Of a DNA stretch of 64,000 nucleotides, positions 25,839 to 33,882 are shown piece after piece. Numbering within the stretch: position 1 is the stretch's first letter; each line of letters opens with the position of its first letter. Source of the stretch: Nitrosarchaeum sp. GTDB lineage: Archaea > Thermoproteota > Nitrososphaeria > Nitrososphaerales > Nitrosopumilaceae. The notes under the pieces are model-generated. The model was not told where the DNA came from and made no database searches. It was given only the letters and a program-made list of their open reading frames with translations. Both the position numbers and the translations under genes were made by a program. The stretch lies in NCBI GenBank assembly GCA_023265135.1, contig JAHFUM010000002.1:114300-178299 (forward strand), given 5' to 3'.

Positions 25839-27497
25839 TCATATCAAACAAGCTCTAATAATTTCTATTTTCTTTGCATTTTCTTGAAATTGAATTAACA
25901 CGATTTGTTTGTCAGTTGTCATGGTTTCATGAAAGTTAACTTCTTCACCATCTACTATAACAAAAAGTGGCATACTTGTCTCGTCATAATTCTTGTTATA
26001 ATTTTTGTCACATTGACCAATTATTGCATCCACAAGAGTTTTTGGAAGTGCAATAGTAAGTTGTCCTGCTTCTGATTTATCTAATGTAATAACAATTGAA
26101 TTTGTATCCACGTTTGAAATTATATTTGATAATTTCGCACCCTCAATAAAATACGGTATCTGGAATGTTCCGTTTTTACCTACATCTAACGTAAACGTTG
26201 ACTCGTTTAATTTGCAGAGACTGTAATCAATTGTAGCATTGCCATAAAGTATTCCTCGTTCCTTAGGAGTCACAATAGAATCATCATCTTTTATTAAAAA
26301 TCCGTATTTGCCAAATCCAAATTTTTCAATTCCGCATTTTAAATCACGATAACCATTGCCACAATGCATACCTTCACAAGTCATATCATGCTTCCCCTCT
26401 TGCCAGTATTCATATGGTTTGAATGTCCATCTTATTTTATCATCAACATGTTTCAATGCTTCCTCTTGTGAAATCTTGTAATTCAAATTCAACATTTTAT
26501 CAACGTCAGATTCTGAAACTAGAAGATACAACGTATAGCGAGCGGAACAAGAGCACGATGCACAGAGAACAACATTCTCACCCACTGAACTTGTTCTTAC
26601 ATCAAAAACTGTTATGCCTTGTTTTTTGTAATAATTTTCTATGGCAATTTTTTCTTCATAAATTATGCCTTCTGCATGCTCACCAATCGGGTATGACGAA
26701 TAATTCCCATCATGTGACTGCACCCAATCCTTTTCCCATGGATTACCCAAACATTGGATTGGATAGGTTTCAACCCAAGTTTTTTCAGACGTATCTTTAG
26801 GAACTGATTCGGATTGTTTTGGAATAATGCCTGCATCTGTTGGACCAGCAATCATCAGAAGCATTGCAAAGCCTCGCTCAATGAGTTTTGCTTTCGATTC
26901 AGGTTTTACACACATTGGACGATGTGTGTGGTCTCTTTTGATTACAATCTCCAGTCCTTCTTTACAAGTAATCTCATCGGGTTGAATTCCGGATTTGGAT
27001 TGTTTTAGTGGTGAAAGAATAAGTTTTTCTTTATTGATTAGAGTTGGTATATTTTCATTTCTAATCTCATGGTCTATACCAAAAATTATTGAATCTGACC
27101 AAAAACTCTTGAGCGGTACATCATGAAGACCCACGCCAACATATGAAATATTTAGAAATATTTTATCATACTCAATATCTGGGTCTACTGTTACAGTAAC
27201 TGGAATTCTTACAATGGAATTTTGATTAACATTCACTGGTTCTGTATCAAAATGCACTTTAGATGTAGCGCCGCGTGGAGTGATATCTGCTATTGCGGTC
27301 ACATTACTGAGCGAATATGCTCCTTCTGTATATTGGAATTTGATCTCAAACTGTGTGGTGGAATTAGGCGATATAGTTACTGGTATTCTTTCAAGGGCCG
27401 TGGTTCCATAAAAGAAATTATCACTTGCACTAAATGCTTGATGAATGATAACACCTGTAAATCCAATCAAAATTAGTAATAAAACAAGATATTTCAT
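25839..27497 (-). CDS. Large secreted protein: two-cysteine module plus C-terminal beta domain
   Basis: 552 residues from the ATG at 27497, where a clean signal peptide begins (MKYLVLLLILIGFTG). A TTG at 27563 would add 22 polar residues and is less likely. Parts: a beta-sandwich (about 28-145, VRIPVTVTVDPD), the two-cysteine module (162-210; LSPLKQSKSG ... TCKEGLEIVIKR ... CVKPESKAKL), and a cysteine-rich central domain (about 240-420) with CASCSCSARY. The C-terminal beta domain (about 435-552) resembles the N-terminal part of the 28882-29976 protein. Extracellular, no anchor. Unknown function; the build is clearly modular. Confidence 0.7.
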   Translation of the reverse strand: MKYLVLLLILIGFTGVIIHQAFSASDNFFYGTTALERIPVTISPNSTTQFEIKFQYTEGAYSLSNVTAIADITPRGATSKVHFDTEPVNVNQNSIVRIPVTVTVDPDIEYDKIFLNISYVGVGLHDVPLKSFWSDSIIFGIDHEIRNENIPTLINKEKLILSPLKQSKSGIQPDEITCKEGLEIVIKRDHTHRPMCVKPESKAKLIERGFAMLLMIAGPTDAGIIPKQSESVPKDTSEKTWVETYPIQCLGNPWEKDWVQSHDGNYSSYPIGEHAEGIIYEEKIAIENYYKKQGITVFDVRTSSVGENVVLCASCSCSARYTLYLLVSESDVDKMLNLNYKISQEEALKHVDDKIRWTFKPYEYWQEGKHDMTCEGMHCGNGYRDLKCGIEKFGFGKYGFLIKDDDSIVTPKERGILYGNATIDYSLCKLNESTFTLDVGKNGTFQIPYFIEGAKLSNIISNVDTNSIVITLDKSEAGQLTIALPKTLVDAIIGQCDKNYNKNYDETSMPLFVIVDGEEVNFHETMTTDKQIVLIQFQENAKKIEIIRACLI

Positions 27498-27568
27498 TAT
27501 TTGATTACATGAATAATACAAAGTTGATAAAGTGTTCTCATCATTATTGTTGGCATTTTCCAATTTAT

Positions 27569-27829
27569 CTAATGTTTTCTTTTGATCATTATAATTAAAG
27601 TCAAAATCAGTGCAATCATTCCAATTATTACTACAGTCATTATCAAAAGAGGAATGTTTAGTTCAACGAGCGGATGACTGTTGTTGACCCCAAATTCATA
27701 TGGAAGATTATTCGGGGCAGTACAAGGCTGAGCATAAAGATCTACACATTTTGCATTCGCAGATGAATTTGATAATATAGAAAAAACAATGACAAAAATT
27801 CCCATAATTACTAAAAGTCTAGTTTTCAT
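27569..27829 (-). CDS. Small membrane-anchored secreted protein with MKTRLL leader, 86 aa
   Basis: The leader MKTRLLVIMGIFVIVFSIL (cut near NSSANA) is followed by about 30 outside residues with two cysteines (KCVDLYAQPC), then one membrane helix (about 57-80) and a basic tail IMIKRKH. The layout is a miniature version of the 24635-25258 protein: the same leader and the same anchor type with almost no domain between. An array member. Confidence 0.65.
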   Translation of the reverse strand: MKTRLLVIMGIFVIVFSILSNSSANAKCVDLYAQPCTAPNNLPYEFGVNNSHPLVELNIPLLIMTVVIIGMIALILTLIIMIKRKH

Positions 27830-27839
27830 TTTATCTCAA

Positions 27840-28871
27840 TCATTGAAGTGACTCTGCCACTTTGATCAACTCGTTCAAAGGAATTCCAGCCTGGAGTGAA
27901 TATTTCACACCATTTTCATCAATGAATTTGATTTTAGTCTCAGCAGAAGTATGCTTTTGGATAACTGTTCCGTCCGTAAAGTTTGCTGTTTGTATACCAC
28001 AATCATTGCATGAATCAACTGCATATGCCAGCATTCCGTTAATTTGGATTAATTGTGGGTGCAATGACGGGTTTTCCACCATTACCCCATCATATGTGTC
28101 CTGAATTCTTTGTGTTGCAGATCCATATATTGCAAATTCTTTTTCACCAACTAATCTTTTTTCATCCGTTTGGAAAATGAAAATTGCGCCATCTGAAATC
28201 AATTCAGGATAATTGGATATCCATCCATCAGGTACTTTTTTGTTATGAAATATCATATAGGATTCATAGGGTGTGCCCGAAAACGAACATTTGAAAGAAT
28301 ATCCATCAGGCAAATAGGAAGGTATTTTGAAAAATGTCGCAGTATCTTTACTTTTTTCTAGTGTCATACACATCACGTTTACCTTAGAGTCAGGTTCTGC
28401 ATTAAATCCATCCTCAGCAATTTCCGATTCACCTAGATCAATATAGAATGGTTCAGGTTGTGAATGTGTTATGCCCTTATCATATTCTGTAACTACTTGT
28501 ACCTTGAGAGATATCTTGTCACCTACATTCCACTTGTTTCCATCAAATATCGGGATTATTCCTGAGTCCTTTGTAGAAAATTGCATATGATCTTGGCTTA
28601 CACAGGAAAATCCACTGCAAATCTTGTATCCTTGTAAAATAGCTGGAACATCTGACCTTATGCTTAATTGGAGATGGGTACCGCAATCATCCGTTTGTAT
28701 AGGGCACATTATTGGTAAGAAATGTGGATCATAAAACACATGTGCTGAAAACCCATATGGATTTTCTTTGGAATATTGCTGATCATCTGAAGATAGTGTA
28801 AAAAATCCAACAGCAATAGCAGAAATAACAGTTATTGTGATTCCAATTATTATCAAAAGTCTAGTTTTCAT
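27840..28871 (-). CDS. Secreted protein with MKTRLL leader, 343 aa
   Basis: Leader MKTRLLIIIGITITVISAI, then an N-terminal beta-type domain (about 35-150) with cysteines (MCPIQTDDCGTH, KICSGFSCVS). A second part (about 165-343) resembles DUF4367/outer-surface lipoprotein-like folds (PSYLPDGYSF ... VNGMLAYAVD-type strand). The likeness of PSYLPDGYSF to that family is from memory and weak. The C-terminal helix has no anchor. An array member, 10 bases from each neighbour. Confidence 0.65.
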   Translation of the reverse strand: MKTRLLIIIGITITVISAIAVGFFTLSSDDQQYSKENPYGFSAHVFYDPHFLPIMCPIQTDDCGTHLQLSIRSDVPAILQGYKICSGFSCVSQDHMQFSTKDSGIIPIFDGNKWNVGDKISLKVQVVTEYDKGITHSQPEPFYIDLGESEIAEDGFNAEPDSKVNVMCMTLEKSKDTATFFKIPSYLPDGYSFKCSFSGTPYESYMIFHNKKVPDGWISNYPELISDGAIFIFQTDEKRLVGEKEFAIYGSATQRIQDTYDGVMVENPSLHPQLIQINGMLAYAVDSCNDCGIQTANFTDGTVIQKHTSAETKIKFIDENGVKYSLQAGIPLNELIKVAESLQ

Positions 28872-28881
28872 TTTCTAATTA

Positions 28882-29976
28882 CTATCTTATCACAAAGTCC
28901 TTTTGAATTATGTCATCACCAAACGTAACAAATAATGTGTAAAATCCTTCTTTGTTAATAATTGGTGTTCCAAAATGTGTATTGTCACCTATCTTCCATT
29001 CTTTGTTGATGTGAGCATTTTTCATGTCAGGATCACATAATGATACAACACCTCCACTTTCCCAAATTTTATCATGATTACTGTCTTCGATTCTTAGTTG
29101 AGGATATCTGCAACCATGCCCTATTCCGTCAAACTTTACTGTAAATTCAATTTTTTGTCCGACACTATATGTTTCGTTTAATCCCTCTACTGTAAGCGAT
29201 GGTTTGAATGTATGATCTTCTCTTGGGATGACAAATCCTTCTTCAGTAATTAGGGGTGGTTCTACTAATCCCTCTTGAAGTAGTTTAGATTTAGTGTGAG
29301 ATTTTACACATATTGGATGTCCGTTATTTTTCTTTATTACAAGCTCTAGTCCCTCTTTACAAGAAACTTGTTGGGATGGAATTCCAGACTTGAACTGCTT
29401 TAGTGGTGAAAGAAAATATGCAAATGGAGGATCATGTGTTCCATTACAGGCATTTTCTCCCATGTGTTCTGGATAGTTTACTCCAATTATCTTAATCTGT
29501 AAGGTTTCGTTTGAGAACGGTATTATTAAAACTCTTAATTTTTCACCTGCAATATCTGAGTGCTGTGTTTCCTTTGAATTCAACAATACAAGGAAATTGT
29601 CATCTTTATTCCCACTCATCTTTGAATCAATAAGATGTCGTGGAAGTGCCAATGTGATCCAACCTTGTTTTGTAGTTGGAGCAATATCCAGGACTAGTTC
29701 TGTGTTGTCACAATCGATACTAATTTCAGAAACAGTTCCATTTGAAATGATATATGGCACATTATAGCGATAGTTGCCTGCGATTACAGAATATTTTTCA
29801 AACTCTGGATTAGAATAGTAAAAATCAGCATATGAATGAGGGAAAACATCTTTTCCAGTTTCAGCATCATACATTGTGTTTGGAGGAAGTTTGTCACCCA
29901 AGTATTGCCCATATGCAGTTCCAACAAGTCCCAAGGTAAGAGAAAATCCAATTAATATCAATAATCTAGTTTTCAT
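28882..29976 (-). CDS. Secreted protein with MKTRLL leader, beta domain and two-cysteine module
   Basis: 364 residues from the ATG at 29976; the longer frame to 30108 lacks a leader and is rejected. Signal peptide 1-23 (cut after AYG), then a beta domain (about 70-165: YNVPYIISNG ... WITLALPRHLID) matching the C-terminus of the 25839-27497 protein. The two-cysteine module follows (190-238: SPLKQFKSG ... SCKEGLELVIKK ... CVKSHTKSKL), then an Ig-like domain (about 255-364). A GGAG ribosome site precedes the ATG, which also overlaps the stop of a micro-protein gene as ATGA. First large gene of the array. Confidence 0.72.
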   Translation of the reverse strand: MKTRLLILIGFSLTLGLVGTAYGQYLGDKLPPNTMYDAETGKDVFPHSYADFYYSNPEFEKYSVIAGNYRYNVPYIISNGTVSEISIDCDNTELVLDIAPTTKQGWITLALPRHLIDSKMSGNKDDNFLVLLNSKETQHSDIAGEKLRVLIIPFSNETLQIKIIGVNYPEHMGENACNGTHDPPFAYFLSPLKQFKSGIPSQQVSCKEGLELVIKKNNGHPICVKSHTKSKLLQEGLVEPPLITEEGFVIPREDHTFKPSLTVEGLNETYSVGQKIEFTVKFDGIGHGCRYPQLRIEDSNHDKIWESGGVVSLCDPDMKNAHINKEWKIGDNTHFGTPIINKEGFYTLFVTFGDDIIQKDFVIR

Positions 29977-30053
29977 TTTCTCCAAACCACATAACCTGTA
30001 CCCAAAACTAATAATGCAAATCCAACAACACCCAATACCCACATGACAGACAT
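29973..30053 (-). CDS. Single-helix micro-protein or anchor remnant, 26 aa
   Basis: The frame starts MSVMWVLGVVG, is one membrane helix, and ends YVVWRK followed by TGA inside the ATGA overlap with the next gene. The tail resembles the FYWRKRK anchor of the 24635-25258 protein. It may be an independent micro-protein that leads the array, or the last helix of a decayed larger gene. The open frame extends only about ten codons upstream of this ATG. Confidence 0.4.
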   Translation of the reverse strand: MSVMWVLGVVGFALLVLGTGYVVWRK

Positions 30054-30204
30054 AAAATGGGCAGATAGTTCGGCTATTTGGCATTACTGGAGCGCTGGAA
30101 CTCCTCAAGTCAATTCACCATTTTGGGCGAAGCTTAACTGTAGTCCTAGTTATAGACACATACATGCAGGAACTACAGGTTCAGCAACATGTGCAGAATA
30201 CTAG
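30043..30204 (+). pseudogene. Possible 3' remnant of a secreted-protein gene
   Basis: A 53-residue frame rich in Trp, His and Ser (AIWHYWSAGTPQVNSPFW) with two cysteines near the end (LNCSPSYRH ... SATCAEY). The composition reads like the C-terminal part of a folded secreted domain, yet no signal peptide precedes it. A stop lies 18 codons upstream and no promoter is evident. It sits at the upstream border of the minus-strand array. It could be chance; confidence is low. Confidence 0.3.
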
Positions 30205-30218
30205 GAGATTGAACTGAC

Positions 30219-30872
30219 ATGAAAAACAAAAACTTGGGAATCATCACAGCTTTGATGACCATTGCAGTTATTGGTGGATTTGTTATTTCATATCAAGTAT
30301 TCCAACCAGAAACAACTCCAACAATAACCACGAAAATAGATACAGCTAATTTTGAAAAGTCACAAATGCGTGGATTAGGTGATCTGTATTTACTTGATTA
30401 TGGGAATGAAATTTCTGCTGATGCAGCAAGAACTATGACGGGCTTTACAAAAGCTTCTACTCCTTCTATGGTTATTGAAAATTTGGCGCTAAAATCTGTC
30501 AGAGTTCGAGACTATGCAGAATCTCATATGATGACAGCTTTTTACGTTCCATCAATCATCATGTTACAGGATCTTGATACATTTGAAAGTGTGATGAACA
30601 ATAAAGGAATAATTGTAATCTTCACAGAAGAAAAACAATCTTCAACATATGACTCACAAAAGTGGCGAGAAGAATTTGTTAAGGCAGCACCACAAGTAAG
30701 AAAATCCGATACCATAAATGGTTATCCGACAATTGTAATAACTGGAAATCCTGACAAAGATATCAAATCTGAGGTTCTTGTCTACAAAGACAATTTACAG
30801 ATAGACATTGTGTCAGTGAAACATAATGTTAATGAATTAGTAGGGATTGCGCAATTAATTACCAGAGGATAA
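30219..30872 (+). CDS. Secreted or lipid/membrane-anchored hypothetical protein, 217 aa
   Basis: One N-terminal hydrophobic helix (about 7-27) works as signal anchor, followed by a Thr/Pro spacer (ETTPTITTK) and a folded alpha/beta domain of about 180 residues with no cysteines. The domain contains EEKQSSTYDSQKWREEF and ends in a helix. It would face outside. The family is not recognised. It diverges from the array and is 177 bases upstream of the serpin gene on the same strand. Confidence 0.65.
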   Translation: MKNKNLGIITALMTIAVIGGFVISYQVFQPETTPTITTKIDTANFEKSQMRGLGDLYLLDYGNEISADAARTMTGFTKASTPSMVIENLALKSVRVRDYAESHMMTAFYVPSIIMLQDLDTFESVMNNKGIIVIFTEEKQSSTYDSQKWREEFVKAAPQVRKSDTINGYPTIVITGNPDKDIKSEVLVYKDNLQIDIVSVKHNVNELVGIAQLITRG

Positions 30873-31049
30873 CTCCTTTTTTCTTTTGTTATGTTGCATT
30901 GTCTATAGTATTAACTCTTAATTTTCAGCAAACCCATCTTTAAAACACTTGAAAAGCAATTTAATTTGAAACAATTTTTTCATTCTAAGAATAACTAGAA
31001 TTGATGCTTTTGTAGAACTCCTTATAGTCTCATCGAATGTATTTTAATT

Positions 31050-32861
31050 ATGAGATATTTTTTTGTAGTTGTCACATATGCGGTTGTATTCTTTGGTTTT
31101 GCAACACAGGCTGATGTTTTTGCATCAGTTTCATTAGATTCGAAATCTATCTATGGAGAAAGTTACCAAGTTGCGAAAATCTATTTCGATAAACCACAAT
31201 ACGGCGACATGAACAATGAGACACAAGCAAAGATTCGACTAATAGAGCCAGACAACAATGTTGATTCTAATAGCATTGACAATACATCTGTACTAATATT
31301 TTCAGACTCTGATCCACAAGGACAATCTGTATCTGTAATAGAAACAGGAAAGAACACAGGAATCTTTGAGGGGAACATAAAACTAACTTTTGATAAAACT
31401 ACAGAGGAACAAATCTATGTAAGTGATGGAGATACAGTGACGGCCGAATTTGTTGATCTGACTTTGCCTTTTAGCTATAAAGGCCAAAAAGAGATTACGG
31501 TCACTGCATTTATTGAGAAAATAGGTTCATCAGTTAAGCGAGTCTCGATTCCATATGATTCACCATTGAAGCAATTCCATTCTGGAATCTTAACTAAAGA
31601 GATTCAATGTAAAGATGGATTGGAGCTTGCAATAAAAAGAAGCAACAGTTCTCCTGCATGTGTAACGCATAGCACTCTTGAGATTCTTAAACAACGAGGA
31701 TGGATTGCAAATTCAACATCAAACTATACCAAACCAATAATCAATCCACCTGAAATTAGAAAGCCTGCAAAAAATATCGTTGATTCAACTAATCAATTCA
31801 TGCTTGACTATTATTCCACAACTAACACCAAAGATGATAATTTTTTTTTCTCCCCATGGAGCATATTAAGCGCATTTTCTGTTCTTTATGAGGGAGCAGA
31901 GGGACAAACTGCAGATGAAATAGCAGGCATATTTTATTTGCCTAAAGATGATTCAGAAAGAAGAGACTCATTTGGAACAATGCAAAACAACCTCAATGTA
32001 AATGGCTCAGGATATGAGCTCAGAAACGCAAATGCATTGTGGATAAAACATGGATTTGATGTAAAAGATGAATTTGTAAATATGTCAAAACAATACTATG
32101 ACAGCAAAGTATCAGAGGTTAATTTTCCTGCAGATGAATCAATTGTTGACTCTTGGGTTGAAAACCAAACAAACAACAAGATAAAGGATCTAATAAAAGG
32201 AAAGACAGATGGAGGGACAGAATTAGTAATTACAAATGCCATCTACTTTAAGGGAACATGGCAGACTCAGTTTGAATCAAAAAATACAAAAGATAGACCT
32301 TTTCATGTGACTTCAGACAAGTCAGTTTCAGTACCCATGATGAACACACAATCAAAGTTTGCTTATGCAGAAACTGATGATCTGCAGATAATATCCATGC
32401 CATACAAGGGACAAAAAATCTCAATGTCAGTGTTGCTTCCAAAGAATAATCTTGAATCCCTAGAAAAATCAATCACAGTACAAAAACTAGAAGATTGGAA
32501 AAAAAGCCTACGTGAACAAGATGTGATATTGTCTCTTCCAAAATTCAAGCTAGAAACAGAATATGACTTGGCAAAAATAATGCCCAAGATGGGAATTAAA
32601 TTAGCTTTTGATCCTGAGAATGCGGATTTGTCGGGAATATCAGACTTGAAAGGACTGTTCGTACAATCTGCAATTCACAAAGCGTTTGTTGACGTAAATG
32701 AAGAGGGGACAGAGGCGGCCGCTACAACGACTGTTAGTAGTGGATTAACAGGTGAAACATCACCAATGTTTAGGGCAGATCATCCATTTGTATTTTTGAT
32801 ACAGGATAATGAAACTGGATTAATCTTGTTTATGGGCAAGGTATCTGATCCTACTAAATAG
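31050..32861 (+). CDS. Secreted serpin with N-terminal Ig-like domain and two-cysteine module
   Basis: 603 residues. Signal peptide 1-25; Ig-like domain about 30-160 with ETGKNTGIFEG; two-cysteine module 171-218 (SPLKQFHSG, Cys187, Cys204); complete serpin domain about 240-603. Serpin signatures include FFFSPWSILSAFSVLYEGA, NAIYFKGTWQTQF and ADHPFVFLI. The hinge NEEGTEAAATT (550-560) fits the inhibitory consensus. Counting 17 residues from Glu551 puts the scissile bond near Thr567-Gly568, after Leu566, suggesting an elastase/subtilisin/chymotrypsin-like target. It is a suicide inhibitor that would act outside the cell, perhaps against proteases of neighbours or the cell's own. Confidence 0.9.
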   Translation: MRYFFVVVTYAVVFFGFATQADVFASVSLDSKSIYGESYQVAKIYFDKPQYGDMNNETQAKIRLIEPDNNVDSNSIDNTSVLIFSDSDPQGQSVSVIETGKNTGIFEGNIKLTFDKTTEEQIYVSDGDTVTAEFVDLTLPFSYKGQKEITVTAFIEKIGSSVKRVSIPYDSPLKQFHSGILTKEIQCKDGLELAIKRSNSSPACVTHSTLEILKQRGWIANSTSNYTKPIINPPEIRKPAKNIVDSTNQFMLDYYSTTNTKDDNFFFSPWSILSAFSVLYEGAEGQTADEIAGIFYLPKDDSERRDSFGTMQNNLNVNGSGYELRNANALWIKHGFDVKDEFVNMSKQYYDSKVSEVNFPADESIVDSWVENQTNNKIKDLIKGKTDGGTELVITNAIYFKGTWQTQFESKNTKDRPFHVTSDKSVSVPMMNTQSKFAYAETDDLQIISMPYKGQKISMSVLLPKNNLESLEKSITVQKLEDWKKSLREQDVILSLPKFKLETEYDLAKIMPKMGIKLAFDPENADLSGISDLKGLFVQSAIHKAFVDVNEEGTEAAATTTVSSGLTGETSPMFRADHPFVFLIQDNETGLILFMGKVSDPTK

Positions 32862-33088
32862 AAATTATCACTTTTTTTTATGGTATTCTTTTCGGACCCA
32901 CTAAAGCCAGATCCTTATAGTTACAGAAGGAAATTAGTGCAAAATCTAATCACCTAACTATATTCCCCGCGCGTTATGCGAGCAGTCAAATTTGAACCCC
33001 AATATACAAAATCAAAAAAATTATTGAATTTTGAGCAAAAATCCCTCAACTACGCAACGGTTTTCTAATTCACAGATCTTTAAAACGC

Positions 33089-33478
33089 ATGAAGCACAGA
33101 ATCATACTCCAAATTCCAAATACATCAGACATTACTCTGGAATTAGATGAACAATATTCTCCCAAGACTGTCAAAGCCTTTGTAGAAACATTACCATTTA
33201 CAGTTCAACTAAACATTTGGGGTGAGGAGATATACTCTTCTGAATCACCAATTCAAATATCTGAAGAAAATGCAAAATCTCCTGTAGAATTAAATGATGT
33301 CGCATATTGGCCTTCAGGCAAAGCAATCTGTCTGTTTTATGGTCCTACACCAATCGGAAAAAAAGGAGAAATAACACCTGCATCACCTGTTAATGTGATT
33401 GGAAAAATTATCTCACCTGACAAAACAATTTTAAAAAAAGTCGACGGAAGCTATGCAACTTTTAGATTAAGTCATTAA
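33089..33478 (+). CDS. Cyclophilin-like-fold protein
   Basis: 129 residues resembling the cyclophilin-like family (PF04126 type, TM1367-like). The N-terminal strand-helix is ITLELDEQYSPKTVKAFVETLP; the central part is VAYWPSGKAICLFYGPTPIG, and the C-terminal part VNVIGKI. Members have the cyclophilin barrel but not the full proline-isomerase residues, so enzyme activity is doubtful. It ends one base before the convergent JAMM gene. TTTAAAA before the ATG is a likely promoter element. Confidence 0.75.
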   Translation: MKHRIILQIPNTSDITLELDEQYSPKTVKAFVETLPFTVQLNIWGEEIYSSESPIQISEENAKSPVELNDVAYWPSGKAICLFYGPTPIGKKGEITPASPVNVIGKIISPDKTILKKVDGSYATFRLSH

Positions 33479-33880
33479 TTATGTTTCAATGTCAATTTCC
33501 AAAACATCTTGCTCTAAAACAAATGCTCTAAATTCGTCTGATATTCCTGAATAAATTATCCACACCACCGGGTTACTGTACATGAATTTCCTGTCAGTCT
33601 CTGAGGGATACGCCACAAAATTTGGATGCGAATGAAAAATGCCAACAACTTCGATCTTTTTCTCATCTGCAATTTTGTAACATTTGATTAATTGCTCATT
33701 TGAAATTGTAAAGTTTGTTGGGGATTCGTCTATGTTTTTTGTAAGAAATATTTCGCTAACTGTGGTTTTCTGCCCTTCCACCTTTCCAAATAATATGGCA
33801 CATGATTCATTTGGCTTTTCATTATTTGCGTGATTTGAAAGGATTTTTTTTTGAGATTCCGTTATGATTATTTTTTGCAA
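33479..33880 (-). CDS. JAMM/MPN+ domain metalloprotease
   Basis: 133 residues, a single Mov34/MPN/PAD-1 domain. The JAMM motif is complete: the catalytic Glu in ESCAILFGK (about 25), then HSHPNFVAYPSETD (about 83-96), giving zinc His, His and Asp with the supporting Ser. In archaea such enzymes remove SAMP/ubiquitin-like modifiers or process ThiS/MoaD-like proteins, so deconjugation is the likely role. It has no added domains. It is followed by the cyclophilin-like gene head-on and separated by two bases from the double-cupredoxin gene upstream. Confidence 0.88.
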   Translation of the reverse strand: MQKIIITESQKKILSNHANNEKPNESCAILFGKVEGQKTTVSEIFLTKNIDESPTNFTISNEQLIKCYKIADEKKIEVVGIFHSHPNFVAYPSETDRKFMYSNPVVWIIYSGISDEFRAFVLEQDVLEIDIET

Positions 33881-33882
33881 AT

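Noticed and set aside
25839-27563. TTG start at 27563 for the large secreted protein
   Set aside because: It puts 22 polar residues before the signal peptide; the ATG at 27497 gives a canonical leader.
28882-30108. Long version of the array's first gene starting at 30108
   Set aside because: The extra 44 residues are Cys/Ile-rich with no leader logic; the ATG at 29976 gives a clean MKTRLL signal peptide with a GGAG site.
24543-32861. Phage or integrated-element origin of the surface-protein region
   Set aside because: No integrase, terminase, capsid gene or attachment-site repeat is visible; only modular surface genes are seen.
32941-33010. tRNA-like look of a CGCG-containing stretch
   Set aside because: No acceptor or T-arm pairing could be made.
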